Shown: positions 27,124 to 36,710, numbered from the stretch's first letter. The stretch is 64,000 nt of DNA from Alteromonas lipotrueiana (GCF_019249245.1 NZ_JAESDK010000003.1:161765-225764), one strand, 5' to 3'. Translations and numbers: made by a program. Notes: a model not told the origin generated them from the letters alone.

Positions 27124-27140
27124 TGCACTTCAATCGTGCA
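27124..27140 (-). promoter_or_regulatory. NtrC-type binding site between the FNT operon and nasR
   Basis: TGCACTTCAATCGTGCA matches TGCACY-N5-RGTGCA with one mismatch and is a good dyad. A weaker partner (CGCACC-N5-AGGGCT) follows at 27146–27162. The site lies between divergent genes and could serve either. Confidence 0.6.
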
Positions 27141-27296
27141 GCCTTCGCACCTAAAGAGGGCTAATATTCAGATCAGACACCCAGTAAAAAAACTGATGGC
27201 CGCTTTTACAAGGGCTGAACAAGCGTCAAGGTTATGGAATGGGCATTGCTTATGTAGGATTACTTTATATCTTTCGCCACACAAACGGTCTGCTGC

Positions 27297-28586
27297 ATGC
27301 CCCACTATACCGACGCCACCAAGCGCTTTTTATTAACTGCCAAACACGCAGAAATAGCAGCTTTAAAACAACTTTCGGGAAACTGTCGCCTGGTTATTAG
27401 TTTGACCAATGTTATCCACCAGCTACAACGAGAGCGCGGTGCAAGTAATGTTTATTTATGCTCTCAGGGTAACCGCTTTGCCAGCCAATTACAGGCTCAG
27501 CACACCCAAAGTATACAGTCTGAAACTACGCTCAAAAGTCACCTGAACTCTATGTACCTGAACGAGGCTGAACAAGCCGGCAACATGCGCTTACTTGGAA
27601 GCATTGCGCTGGCATTACAGGGCATAGACAACGTAAGCTTTTTGCGAGACCAGATAACAAAAACGAACATTAGCGCAATGGACGCTACTCAGGCGTATTG
27701 CCGGCTCATTAATAGTTTACTAGCGGTTATTTTTGAAGCGGCAGATGTGGCGAGCGAGCCTGCTATTACCCGACGCCTGGTCGCGTTGTTCAACTTTATA
27801 CAGAGCAAGGAATTTGCAGGCCAGGAACGCGCCTGGGGTGCAATTGGTTTCGCTAAGACACATTTCAACACTGCGTTATGCGACCGTCTTGAGCATTTGC
27901 AGCAGCAACAGCAGTTTCACGTAGATATTTTTCTCGAATTTTGCGATGACCATGCACGCGATCTGTGGCGACAAACTGAACAAAGTGAGGCCACGCGACA
28001 ACAAATTAGATTACGCACTATGATTAAGCAATTGGCAGACGGCAGCCCTATAGACGGGCAGCTTAGCGAAATTTGGTACGAGGTAGCCAGCAGCCGTATT
28101 GATGAAATGCAAACGGTAGAAGAATGGGTGACTAACGCCCTCATTACATTAACTGCAAAACGACTTCAACACGCTAACCAAAGCCTCAAAAATCACAAAA
28201 TACGGTTGCGTAAACTGTCCGCTCAGCCTACAAATTTGGAACAGCCTCCTACAGTGTTATTCGATCCTGCCGCCCCCGGATTACAAGACGCCGAGACTGC
28301 CCCAGTAAACACAGCGACTAACAATAATTTCACGGTACAGCGTTCGTTTTATGACTTGCTGCGCGAACAGTCAGAACATATCCGAGAAATGTCCAGCGAA
28401 CTTGATGCGGCCCGCCAAGCACTGATTGATCAAAAAGCGATAGACCGTGCTAAACTTCTACTCATGCAGCAGTGGCAATTAACAGAAAGTCAGGCCTACC
28501 GCCGTTTGCAAAAACATGCGATGGAGCAGAATATGCGCATTGCCGATATCGCTGGGCGGGTTGTTAACAGCGCTGCAGGCCGCTAA
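27297..28586 (+). CDS. nasR: NasR-type nitrate/nitrite-responsive antiterminator (NIT + ANTAR)
   Basis: 429 residues. The N-terminal NIT sensor domain (about 45–290) opens with NVIHQLQRERGASNVYL, similar to the Arg-rich segment by which NIT domains sense nitrate and nitrite. The C-terminal ANTAR domain (about 360–425) has the coiled-coil AARQALIDQKAIDRAKLLLM followed by LTESQAYRRLQKHAMEQNMR and IADIAGRVV. In Klebsiella NasR, ligand binding lets the ANTAR domain grip a hexaloop leader RNA and block termination. Such leaders precede nirB and the porin gene here. It is divergent from the FNT operon. Confidence 0.93.
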   Translation: MPHYTDATKRFLLTAKHAEIAALKQLSGNCRLVISLTNVIHQLQRERGASNVYLCSQGNRFASQLQAQHTQSIQSETTLKSHLNSMYLNEAEQAGNMRLLGSIALALQGIDNVSFLRDQITKTNISAMDATQAYCRLINSLLAVIFEAADVASEPAITRRLVALFNFIQSKEFAGQERAWGAIGFAKTHFNTALCDRLEHLQQQQQFHVDIFLEFCDDHARDLWRQTEQSEATRQQIRLRTMIKQLADGSPIDGQLSEIWYEVASSRIDEMQTVEEWVTNALITLTAKRLQHANQSLKNHKIRLRKLSAQPTNLEQPPTVLFDPAAPGLQDAETAPVNTATNNNFTVQRSFYDLLREQSEHIREMSSELDAARQALIDQKAIDRAKLLLMQQWQLTESQAYRRLQKHAMEQNMRIADIAGRVVNSAAGR

Positions 28587-28780
28587 AAGAAAGGCCCCGG
28601 CATCCTATTTTCATAGTGCTATCGACTATATGGCCAAATTTGTCATAAAGAACAGATACTCACTGTTGCTGTCAGCAGTTTAATACTGTCGTAACGAAGG
28701 TCTTATTGTGCTTCGCATTCAGGGATAGGGAAGCATGACGAATTTATTTCTACTGCCGATTGATATTCCTTTTCAAAACA
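28587..28780. other. Intergenic region after nasR
   Basis: No convincing gene or terminator. A plus-strand frame (28735–28977) lies over the dehydrogenase remnant and is a chance frame. Confidence 0.5.
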
Positions 28781-28789
28781 TAAACTATA

Positions 28790-29250
28790 CCGTACTGCCA
28801 TTCGCTCTGAGTATATGCCCACCCATACACCGTCGGGTCCAAGCAAAAACGCTACTACACATGCAATATCCTCAGGCGCTCTTTAGGGCTCATGTCGGCC
28901 ACCTTACTCAATTAATGCATCTGACTTACCCGATAAAAATAACTTGGTTTTGGCAGGACATGGCGCCACCGCATTAACATTGATATTTTTGCCTCGGATT
29001 TCTTTCGCGTTATGGCCGTGGTAGTTTCGATAGCAGCTTTAGTGGCAGTATAAACACTGTCCTCTTCCAACTTTAACCCCATCACCGACATCGATAAATT
29101 CGCAATAAGTCAATTTTCAGACAGTCGGTTAGCAGTCTCGCTAAATGGTATAGAGCGGACCTTTCAAATTTATGTCTATGTGTTTATCTATCTGGCTATC
29201 GCTTCCCGACACAGCACTGCACACAAATAACTGAGTTGGACTAAAACGTA
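28790..29250 (-). pseudogene. Short-chain dehydrogenase/reductase (SDR) remnant
   Basis: On the minus strand, pieces of an SDR can be followed across frameshifts and stops. They are IDKHIDINLKGPLYTI (about 29165–29215), LSMSVMGLKLEEDSVYTAT with the catalytic Tyr and KAAIE with its Lys (about 29020–29095), RGKNINVNAVAPCPAKTKLF (28945–29005), and PEDIACVVAFLLGPDGVWV near 28820–28875. The N-terminal cofactor-binding part is missing and at least two frameshifts and two stops are present. It cannot be functional. Confidence 0.7.
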
Positions 29251-29905
29251 TTCCAAATAAAAGCCATTGAACACGTTGAGATTGTGAGCATTTGGATAAT
29301 TCAGTGTATTTTATGATTTTTCGCTACCATTCAGGTGTCCTAGAGATTAAAAGATAGAAAGTGAACGCGAATTTTAGTCAGGTGGCATTATTTATAGCAG
29401 CCAGTTTTATTAGAATTTAAGTATCATCAGCTAATAATTTACTTCACGATTTGTTATCAAAGCATTGCCTGATGAATACTTTAAGCTCGTCAAAAGTATA
29501 CTCTGTTAAAGACTCTGGATGCTCTACCATCCGCTTTACTCTCTCTTGAATCGTCGAGTTCGCCTCATCGTCATAATGTTCATTAGTTTCTGGATGATGA
29601 CTCATGTTGAATTCGCGAAGCTAGTTTTGTTGGGTTTAGTATGACACTACAAATTCAAGAACTCGGGTAAATGAAATTAAATCGTTCGAAATAGACGGGT
29701 TTGTAGATACTTTTTGTGCGCTTATGAGAAAAGCGTATTAAAGAGTAAAAAACTTTGCAGACTAATGCTGTTCTTCAGTGACGTTTAGATAAAACGCTGC
29801 CTGAGAATTGAAGCAACCTGCTATGGCGAATCAGACTATTGAAGAATGAAAATATTTAAAGGGATTTAGCTTAAAAATAAAGCTATATGCGGGGAAGAGA
29901 TAAGT
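29251..29905. other. Low-content stretch between the SDR remnant and tRNA-Pro
   Basis: AT-rich. Apart from the possible 53-codon gene listed separately, nothing was recognised. Together with the SDR remnant this gives about 1.1 kb of decayed DNA beside a tRNA gene. Confidence 0.5.
29444..29605 (-). CDS. Possible small acidic protein (53 residues)
   Basis: An intact frame from ATG at 29605 to TGA, starting MSHHPETNEHYDDEANST and ending FIRQCFDNKS. Charged, predicted helical and soluble, with no family recognised. No clear SD precedes it. It lies in an otherwise degraded region and could be a real small gene or chance. It is kept because its composition looks protein-like and no longer frame competes. 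Confidence 0.35.
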   Translation of the reverse strand: MSHHPETNEHYDDEANSTIQERVKRMVEHPESLTEYTFDELKVFIRQCFDNKS

Positions 29906-29982
29906 TGGTCGGTGTGAGAGGATTTGAACCTCCGACCCCTGACACCCCATGACAGTGCGCTACCAAGCTGCGCCACACACCG
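29906..29982 (-). tRNA. tRNA-Pro (anticodon GGG)
   Basis: A 77-base cloverleaf with acceptor stem CGGTGTG/CACACCG, D-arm AGCTTGGTAGC, anticodon loop ATGGGGT giving GGG, T-loop GGTTCAAATCC and an encoded CCA end. The sequence closely follows E. coli proL as I remember it, including the T-T mismatch in the anticodon stem. Confidence 0.95.
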
Positions 29983-30087
29983 ACCGAAAGAGCGAACAAG
30001 TGTACCCATATTTTTATTGATTGCAACGATAAAATACACTTGTTGGTTTAACTGCTGTTTATATGCACAAAGGCTTCATTTAACAGG

Positions 30088-30684
30088 CTATTTTTCGTTC
30101 TTTTCATCGGCGCTGATACGGCTGGCATCGGCTCCTATCTGCCCTTTGTATTTTGCGTCGAGTCGGGCGTTATAGGGTTTTTCCGCTGACTGTGATAACA
30201 ATTCAAAACTTAATGCGCCAATTTTCATCATAGGTTTTAGCGCCAACGGCAGCTTACCACTGTTGAAAAACTCCAGTACTATATTTCCTGACCAGCCGGG
30301 ATCAATGCGATGAGCGGTTACATGCACCATCAACCCTAAACGCGCCAGCGACGAACGCCCGTCCAGCCAACCGACAATATTGTCCGGCAGTGTTACCGAC
30401 TCATGAGTCATTGCCAGCGCCAGCTCGCCGGGATGCAGAAAAAACGCTTTATCTTCGGGCAAAACTATTTCATCGCTCATGACCGAGTTCAGTGCTTCCT
30501 GAACTTTTGCTTTGGGTCCACTTAAGTCAATATACGGCGCCTGATGCTCTTCAAAAACCCGAAACTTGTTTCCTAACCGAATATCAACCGTAACACCACT
30601 TATCTGGTCATAGTCGGGCATAGGGTTAATGTTTATCTTGCCAGACTGCAAGTGTTCAAAGATATCACGATCGCACAAACGCAT
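30088..30684 (-). CDS. dcd: dCTP deaminase
   Basis: Deaminates dCTP to dUTP for thymidylate synthesis. 198 residues from the ATG at 30684 ([12 protein letters not shown]), five more than E. coli Dcd; the longer frame adds a non-homologous 20-residue tail. [39 protein letters not shown] and the C-terminal [16 protein letters not shown] are family hallmarks; the Ser-Arg of GRSS and the Glu of VLEFFN are active-site residues. It stands near mrp and metG, a common gene neighbourhood, here separated from them by the bacteriocin-like module. Confidence 0.95.
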   Translation of the reverse strand: MRLCDRDIFEHLQSGKININPMPDYDQISGVTVDIRLGNKFRVFEEHQAPYIDLSGPKAKVQEALNSVMSDEIVLPEDKAFFLHPGELALAMTHESVTLPDNIVGWLDGRSSLARLGLMVHVTAHRIDPGWSGNIVLEFFNSGKLPLALKPMMKIGALSFELLSQSAEKPYNARLDAKYKGQIGADASRISADEKNEK

Positions 30685-30762
30685 GGTTTTGTCCTGACTA
30701 CTGGAATTAGCGGCTATTATGCTTGGAAGCCGTACCCTGCACAACCGGTCATAACGCTTATG

Positions 30763-30978
30763 TTAAGGTTCTTTAACGGTAGCTGTGATGCCTTCAATTT
30801 TTTGCGCTAAGGCGTCTAGCTTATTGATAATGGTGTGCAACATGACGCTAAACAGCGATAGTGCCCCAAAAAGTAGATAAGTTGCGTACAGCTGCATGTT
30901 ATCGCCGGCAGCAAACATTATTACAATCAGTATCACAAAAAGAATATAGGCAATTTTAAAGGCGTTGAGTATTTTCAT
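30763..30978 (-). CDS. Small two-span membrane protein, possible immunity protein
   Basis: 71 residues with two predicted spans (AYILFVILIVIMFAAG, about 10–25, and YLLFGALSLFSVMLHTII, about 34–51) and a soluble, lysine-containing C-terminal helix (KLDALAQKIEGITATVKEP). It follows the double-glycine peptide gene by 87 bp on the same strand. Small membrane proteins placed directly after a bacteriocin gene commonly confer self-immunity; that role is inferred from position and shape only. Confidence 0.6.
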   Translation of the reverse strand: MKILNAFKIAYILFVILIVIMFAAGDNMQLYATYLLFGALSLFSVMLHTIINKLDALAQKIEGITATVKEP

Positions 30979-31065
30979 CTTTAAACTCTTCGATAAGCTA
31001 ATTACTGCAATTTATAATTATTTGAGAAAGTCGCTCGCAGCATTACCAGCGACTAACATTATTGC

Positions 31066-31239
31066 TTATGGGAGAGCGTAATACCCAATGCCAAGCATAG
31101 AGCCACCGATAGCAAGACCGAACAACGCTGTCGCCGGTCCGCCCGCAAAGCCAAGACCGATGACAGCGAGTCCGCCACTGTCCCAGTCTAAGCGCCCACC
31201 GTTTACCGCATCTACTTCACAATCTATCAACGGTTGCAT
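31066..31239 (-). CDS. Putative class II bacteriocin-like peptide with double-glycine leader
   Basis: 57 residues from the ATG at 31239, chosen because AAGGAA lies 8 bases upstream; nine further codons are open upstream. The first 15 residues, MQPLIDCEVDAVNGG, have the form of a double-glycine leader (E-x-x-x-V-x-G-G), cleaved after GG by C39-type peptidase exporters. The predicted 42-residue mature part is glycine-rich and hydrophobic with GxxxG-like spacings (GLGFAGGPATALFGLAIGG), as in pore-forming class II bacteriocins. A small membrane gene follows. No exporter is nearby. Confidence 0.6.
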   Translation of the reverse strand: MQPLIDCEVDAVNGGRLDWDSGGLAVIGLGFAGGPATALFGLAIGGSMLGIGYYALP

Positions 31240-31381
31240 TAAAAAATTCCTTTTTTGATTGTTCATGATTTATTTCTGAACACGCTAACTATTACAATTT
31301 ATGATGCTAATTTCGCCGCGCTAAAGTACAGTTTTGACTCCTCATTGGGTGCTTATAGTTATTGGAGAATTCTGGTTTTGT

Positions 31382-32470
31382 TCAGACTGACTTAAATCCG
31401 ATAGGATCGCCTTTAATGTGCTGGTCTTTTTCAGCAACCGGAATACTCAAAGCAAGGTTTATTGACAAAGCGCGCGCAATTTCACGATAGGTTTGCGACA
31501 TGGCATCATCAGGCTCGGTTACCACCAGTGGCGTACCTGCATCACTGTGCTCCCGTAAGCGGGTGTTAAGCGGTAACTGACCTAACAAGGGCAGATGGTA
31601 TTTTTCGGCCAGGGCTTCACCACCGTATTGGGCAAAAACAGGGTCGATATGGCCGCATTGCGTACACTGGTAATAACTCATATTTTCAACAAGACCCAGC
31701 ACCGGCACATTAACCTTATTAAACATGGTGATGCCTTTTTGAGCATCGGCCAGTGCCATGTCTTGCGGTGTCGTAACAATAACCGCCCCGGTTACCGGCA
31801 CCTGCTGTGCCATGGTAAGCTGAATATCGCCGGTGCCTGGTGGCATATCCACAATAAGATAATCAAGCACTGGCCACAGGGTTTCATCAAGTATTTGTTT
31901 TAACGCTTTGCTGGCCATTGGCCCTCGCCATACGGCAGCATCTTCAGCAGGTACCAGATAACCAATAGAGTTAGCCACCAATCCCCACGCCTGGGGCGGC
32001 TCCATGTGTTTTTCATCCTGGCTTTGTGGGCGAGTTTCAGGGTTGCCCAGCATAATAGGAATAGAGGGACCGTAGATATCAGCATCTAAAATACCTACTT
32101 TGGCGCCTTCCTGCATTAAAGCATAAGCCAGATTTACTGCAGTGGTAGACTTGCCCACCCCGCCTTTTCCTGATGCAACTGCCACGATGTTTTTAACGTT
32201 GTTAACCGGGGCCACGGCTGTTTTAGCACTTTTAATCTTTGTTTTTAAGATAATTTGTGAGGCGACTAAGCCTTCATGCTGTAATGCATCGTTAAGGTAG
32301 TTTGTTAGCGCCGAATGCTGCGACATAATACAAAATGGCAGAGTAATCGTCAGTTCAGCGTTATGCGCTTTTACCCAGGCGCTGGTGGTATCTTCGGTGA
32401 TGCTAAAATAATGGGCTAGTGCGCGTGCTGCGAACCGGGGCAGCTTGTTACTTTTACGTTTGAAAATCAT
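31382..32470 (-). CDS. mrp: Iron-sulfur cluster carrier ATPase, Mrp/ApbC/NBP35 family
   Basis: 362 residues. A DUF59-like N-terminal part is followed by a deviant Walker A GKGGVGKSTTAVNLA (about 110–124), DADIYGPSIP and DMPPGTGD, all typical of Mrp. CTQCG near residue 265 supplies the CxxC that bridges the cluster in the dimer. It assembles or delivers [4Fe-4S] clusters in the cytoplasm. It is divergent from metG, as in E. coli, with 108 bp between starts. The start at 32470 has only a weak SD. Confidence 0.93.
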   Translation of the reverse strand: MIFKRKSNKLPRFAARALAHYFSITEDTTSAWVKAHNAELTITLPFCIMSQHSALTNYLNDALQHEGLVASQIILKTKIKSAKTAVAPVNNVKNIVAVASGKGGVGKSTTAVNLAYALMQEGAKVGILDADIYGPSIPIMLGNPETRPQSQDEKHMEPPQAWGLVANSIGYLVPAEDAAVWRGPMASKALKQILDETLWPVLDYLIVDMPPGTGDIQLTMAQQVPVTGAVIVTTPQDMALADAQKGITMFNKVNVPVLGLVENMSYYQCTQCGHIDPVFAQYGGEALAEKYHLPLLGQLPLNTRLREHSDAGTPLVVTEPDDAMSQTYREIARALSINLALSIPVAEKDQHIKGDPIGFKSV

Positions 32471-32578
32471 GTACAGCCTTTGTTATGAAGGATTGACGTA
32501 ATTACGTAATGCAAAATTGAGCAATATCAGCTAGTATTTGCAGCCATTTTGTAACGCTTGAGAACAGTAAAAGTCATT

Positions 32579-34642
32579 ATGTCAGAAAACACCACGTCTT
32601 CTGCTGCGCCAGCTACCGCGGCCGCCCGCCGTATACTGGTTACCAGTGCTTTGCCCTACGCTAACGGGTCTATTCATTTAGGTCATTTGCTGGAACATAT
32701 CCAGACCGACATCTGGACCCGCTTTCAGCGCTTGCGTGGCCACGAATGCTACAGCGTTTGCGCCGATGATGCACATGGCACGCCGGTAATGCTGAAAGCG
32801 CAGGAACAGGGTATCACACCTGAAGAAATGGTCGCTAAAACCCGCGATGAACATCATCAGGATCTGCAAGACTTTCATGTCAACTATGACAACTATTATG
32901 TAACTCACTCGCCTGAAAACAAAGCGTTATGTGAAGACATTTACACTCGGCTAGACAACGCCGGATATATTTCTAAGCGCACAATTAATCAGCTTTACGA
33001 TCCCCAAAAAGAAATGTTTTTGCCCGACCGGTTTGTCAAAGGCACCTGTCCTAGCTGCGGTGCTGAAGATCAAAACGGCGACAGCTGTGATGTGTGCGGA
33101 GCAACGTATAGCCCGGTTGAAGTTAAAAACCCGCGCAGTGTGGTTTCAGGGGCTACCCCGGTATTAAAAGAGTCTGAGCACTTTTTCTTTGACCTGCCTA
33201 AATTTGAAGAGATGCTAAAGGGCTGGATTCGCTCGGGTGCCATTCAAAATGAAATGGCCAATAAGCTTCAGGAGTGGTTTGAAGAAGGTTTGCAGCAGTG
33301 GGATATCAGCCGCGACGCACCTTACTTTGGATTTGAAATTCCTGGTGCGCCCAACAAGTTCTTTTATGTGTGGGTAGATGCCCCCGTTGGCTACATGGCC
33401 AGCTTTAAAAACTACTGCGATAAGAACAATCTGCAATTTGACGATTTTTGGAAAGCCGACTCTGAGGCCGAGCTGTACCACTTTATTGGTAAAGACATTA
33501 CTTATTTTCACTGTTTGTTCTGGCCTGCAATGCTTGAAGGCGCAGGTTACCGCAAACCTACGGGTGTGAATATTCATGGCTTTGTTACCGTAAATGGTAA
33601 AAAGATGTCGAAATCGCGCGGTACCTTTATTAAGGGTCGCACGTACCTTGAGCACCTGAACCCGGAATACCTGCGCTATTATTTTGCCGCCAAACTGGGC
33701 GACAGCGTAGCCGATATCGATCTGAACTTTCAGGATTTTGCGCATAAGGTTAATTCTGATTTGGTCGGCAAGGTGGTCAATATTGCCAGTCGTTGCGCCA
33801 GCTTTATTACCAAGCGCTTTGAGGGTAAATTGTCTGACACGGTCATTGACCAGAGCTTATTAAACGAGTTTCATGAGGCCGCCGACAGCATTGCGCAGTT
33901 GTATGAAAACCGCAAATACCATCAGGCAGTGCGCGAAATTATGGCGTTGGCCGACAAAGCCAATCAGTTTATTGATGCTAATGCCCCTTGGGTAACAATT
34001 AAAGAAGAAGGTAAACAGCAGTTTACCCATGATGTTTGTTCGCTGGGTATCAACATGTTCCGTATTCTGGTTACCTACCTGAAGCCCGTACTGCCGGTAC
34101 TGGCTGAAAAAGCGGAAGCCTTTTTAAATGACACATTAAGCTGGGAAAGTACCCAACAGGTACTAACTGGTCATGCTATCAATAAATTTAAACCCATGAT
34201 GCAAAGGGTAGAAATGGAGAAAATAGACGCTATGGTTGATGCTTCTAAAGAAAATTTGCAGGCCACTGCGCCTGTGGCAAATCCAGACAGTGAGTTAGCT
34301 AAAGATCCGGTAAGCGAAACCATAAGCTTTGACGAATTTGCTAAAGTTGATCTTCGAATAGCGCGTATTGCCAATGCCGAGCATGTAGAAGGCGCCGATA
34401 AATTATTACGCCTGGAACTGGATTTGGGAGATGAAACCCGTCAGGTGTTTGCCGGCATTAAATCAGCGTACGATCCGCAAACTCTGATTGGTAAGCACAC
34501 CATGATGGTAGCCAATCTGGCCCCGCGTAAAATGCGCTTTGGCATGTCTGAAGGTATGGTATTGGCCGCGGGTCCCGGTGGTAAAGACCTGTACATCATG
34601 GAGCCTCATGACGGTGCCAAACCCGGAATGCGGGTAAAATAA
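32579..34642 (+). CDS. metG: Methionyl-tRNA synthetase
   Basis: 687 residues from the ATG at 32579; the frame extends upstream only to a [23 protein letters not shown] contains the HIGH-type motif (HLGH), KKMSKSRG is KMSKS, and [18 protein letters not shown] holds the zinc-binding cysteines. An anticodon-binding helical domain follows, then a C-terminal EMAP/Arc1p-type tRNA-binding domain (about 580–687, [14 protein letters not shown]) that makes it a dimer. It ends at a strong terminator. Confidence 0.97.
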   Translation: MSENTTSSAAPATAAARRILVTSALPYANGSIHLGHLLEHIQTDIWTRFQRLRGHECYSVCADDAHGTPVMLKAQEQGITPEEMVAKTRDEHHQDLQDFHVNYDNYYVTHSPENKALCEDIYTRLDNAGYISKRTINQLYDPQKEMFLPDRFVKGTCPSCGAEDQNGDSCDVCGATYSPVEVKNPRSVVSGATPVLKESEHFFFDLPKFEEMLKGWIRSGAIQNEMANKLQEWFEEGLQQWDISRDAPYFGFEIPGAPNKFFYVWVDAPVGYMASFKNYCDKNNLQFDDFWKADSEAELYHFIGKDITYFHCLFWPAMLEGAGYRKPTGVNIHGFVTVNGKKMSKSRGTFIKGRTYLEHLNPEYLRYYFAAKLGDSVADIDLNFQDFAHKVNSDLVGKVVNIASRCASFITKRFEGKLSDTVIDQSLLNEFHEAADSIAQLYENRKYHQAVREIMALADKANQFIDANAPWVTIKEEGKQQFTHDVCSLGINMFRILVTYLKPVLPVLAEKAEAFLNDTLSWESTQQVLTGHAINKFKPMMQRVEMEKIDAMVDASKENLQATAPVANPDSELAKDPVSETISFDEFAKVDLRIARIANAEHVEGADKLLRLELDLGDETRQVFAGIKSAYDPQTLIGKHTMMVANLAPRKMRFGMSEGMVLAAGPGGKDLYIMEPHDGAKPGMRVK

Positions 34643-34670
34643 TACCTGTAAGATAAAATATCGATATACA

Positions 34671-34699
34671 AAAAAGCAGCCTTCTGGCTGCTTTTTTTT
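34671..34699 (+). terminator. Rho-independent terminator after metG
   Basis: AAAAAGCAGCC and GGCTGCTTTTT form an 11-bp stem with a TTCT loop and a run of eight T. The A and T arms make it potentially active for the convergent minus-strand PepSY gene as well. Confidence 0.88.
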
Positions 34700-34721
34700 A
34701 GCGTAGGGGGTTGCTCAACAC

Positions 34722-36143
34722 TCATGCCTTGCGTAAGCGATGCCAGTAACAGGCTAAAGCCACAGCTACGGCAACCCAGCCAGCGCTAAGATAAACGGCC
34801 ATAGGATCGGTGTAAATGCCTTCAAAGCGTATCAGATGCACTGTCACCATAATGAATACCGCCAGAGCACTGAGCCCTACCAACTGTTGTTTTACACGCG
34901 CGGGCTGCTGCACGAAACTGCTATATGTAAATGTTAGTACTAACAATCCCCAGAAAGCCGGAGTCATGCTCACAAGACCGGCCCAGTGAACAAGCATAGC
35001 CCCGACAAATGCCACCGGCGTTCCCCAGACTACGGCAACCCAGCAGTCATTAATAATATCGGTGTGCTTGCGTTTAGCCAGCCATAATTTGATGCCACTG
35101 ACGGTAATAACAGTCAGCGCCAGCCCCAACCCGATATAAAGCATAAGCACCAGCGGGCCACCAAAATGTCCAAAGTGCAGTCGGTAGACTGAAAATATGG
35201 CTTCCTGCCCGGCCTGTCCATCGGCAAATCCCACCTTATCCAAAAAATTTCCCATGGCATCAAAACGATACTGTTCTGAATAGATAAATTTATCCATATG
35301 GCGAGCACCCACCAGCAAATATTGGTCAGACTGACCGGCGTTTTCGAAGGTAATAAATAAGGGCTGAGCTTTCGGGTCAAGCTGCTGTAATTGCCTGAAG
35401 GCAGCAGTTAAATCCAACTCACCATTATAGGCTGTGGCTTCGGGGACCCCTCCGTATACATCTGCAAACAATGCCATTTGATCACCTTCGTAAAATGCGT
35501 CGGCATACAGTGAATTTAGCGGCCCCGCTAATCCAAAGTATGCCCCGGTCAGGGCAATCATCAGGTAAAAAGGTAAACCCCATATACTCAGCCGGTTATG
35601 TAAATCGCCATTACTTTGCACCGGATTGCCTTTACGACGAAGCCGGAAGGCGTCTTTTAAAATTCGGCGATGAGCAAATAACCCCGATAATATGAGCCCG
35701 GCCAGCATCGCCCCCAGCACACTGACCACCAGCTCCCCTATGCTATGCGGCAAATGCAGCTCGGCGTGTAATTCGGCAACAAAGTCGGTCACAGGATGAG
35801 ATTTTGGCGTTCCCAGTGTTCCGTTTTCGGTAATGTACCAGCTCTGGCCATTAGCACTAAGGTAAGGACGCGGCATATCCGGGGTCGGCAGGCGCATGGT
35901 TACCAGCCCGGTAAATTCGCGCTGTTCTTGCACCAACTGTTCATAGGCTTGCTGAAGCATGGCGGGATCGTAGTCAGAAACCGGGGCTAACCCAGGCTGC
36001 TCCCAGCGGGTAAGGTCTGGCGCCAACACTGCCAGCGTACCGGATAAACATACCCAGTACATAAAAACTGCCACCAACAAACCCAGCCAGCTATGACTGG
36101 ACAGGGCCTGTTTACTGAACGCTTTTGAAACAGAAAATTTCAT
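34722..36143 (-). CDS. PepSY-associated membrane protein of an iron-siderophore operon
   Basis: 473 residues. The N-terminal span (SWLGLLVAVFMYWVCLSGT, about 18–36) is followed by a periplasmic PepSY-like region, a second span near 135–155, a large periplasmic domain (LTGAYFGLAGPLNSLYADAF onward) and several C-terminal spans. This layout matches PepSY-TM proteins, some of which (FoxB-like) reduce or release iron from siderophores at the inner membrane. It is the third gene after a TonB-dependent receptor. Start codon lies 15 bp after the previous gene's stop. Confidence 0.8.
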   Translation of the reverse strand: MKFSVSKAFSKQALSSHSWLGLLVAVFMYWVCLSGTLAVLAPDLTRWEQPGLAPVSDYDPAMLQQAYEQLVQEQREFTGLVTMRLPTPDMPRPYLSANGQSWYITENGTLGTPKSHPVTDFVAELHAELHLPHSIGELVVSVLGAMLAGLILSGLFAHRRILKDAFRLRRKGNPVQSNGDLHNRLSIWGLPFYLMIALTGAYFGLAGPLNSLYADAFYEGDQMALFADVYGGVPEATAYNGELDLTAAFRQLQQLDPKAQPLFITFENAGQSDQYLLVGARHMDKFIYSEQYRFDAMGNFLDKVGFADGQAGQEAIFSVYRLHFGHFGGPLVLMLYIGLGLALTVITVSGIKLWLAKRKHTDIINDCWVAVVWGTPVAFVGAMLVHWAGLVSMTPAFWGLLVLTFTYSSFVQQPARVKQQLVGLSALAVFIMVTVHLIRFEGIYTDPMAVYLSAGWVAVAVALACYWHRLRKA

Positions 36144-36158
36144 TACTACGCCGATAAG

Positions 36159-36710
36159 TCATGCATACAAAAGAAGATAGGCCAGAGCGCCTAGGGTCAA
36201 CAGGGCCACCGGCGGCCGCCATGTTCGGCGGTCAGCTAACGACCAGTAAGCCAGCCCACCCCACACAAAAGGCATCGTATATACCCCAAGAGCGATAATA
36301 TTCACGCTGCTCCAGGGTAGGTAACGGGTAACGGCCACCGTCAAGAGCATGCTGGTAATACCGGCCAGGGGTAAGGCTATACCTGCCCGCCACAATTGCC
36401 ATAATGCGCCGGGCACCGCCAGCTTCAGCTTAACCGGCTGGCGTGCTGATGGCTTGATAGCAGCAGGCGGCCTTACCTCACGCTGCCAGTAAATAACCAG
36501 CAGGGCAATACTCATCACCGTTAACACTGCAAAGGCGATAGCAAAGCGCCACCCATAAGTGAAATGCCACAACCAGGGGGTTGCAGCAATACACGCCCAC
36601 CCCACAGGTTTGTAGCTATGATGAAAGCGCGGCAACCGGCCCTGCCAGCCCGCCAGTAACAGGCCAATGCCCATACAGGCCACCAGCGGCGCAATAAGAT
36701 ACCCTGCCAT
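36159..36710 (-). CDS. Inner-membrane protein of unknown function in the iron-uptake operon
   Basis: 183 residues with about five to six hydrophobic segments and a proline/lysine-rich soluble loop (RPPAAIKPSARQPVKLKL, about 79–96). No family recognised. It lies between the TonB-dependent receptor (12 bp) and the PepSY protein (15 bp), tightly packed, so it is co-transcribed and likely takes part in siderophore uptake or iron release. Confidence 0.65.
   Translation of the reverse strand: MAGYLIAPLVACMGIGLLLAGWQGRLPRFHHSYKPVGWACIAATPWLWHFTYGWRFAIAFAVLTVMSIALLVIYWQREVRPPAAIKPSARQPVKLKLAVPGALWQLWRAGIALPLAGITSMLLTVAVTRYLPWSSVNIIALGVYTMPFVWGGLAYWSLADRRTWRPPVALLTLGALAYLLLYA

Noticed and set aside
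27136..27336. 66-codon frame overlapping the nasR start
   Set aside because: Covers the NtrC-like site and the regulatory region; no SD and no homology seen.
28735..28977. 80-codon plus-strand frame after nasR
   Set aside because: It lies antisense over the SDR remnant, whose minus-strand fragments clearly match a family.
33215..33745. 176-codon minus-strand frame inside metG
   Set aside because: Antisense to the metG core including KMSKS; no SD or family.
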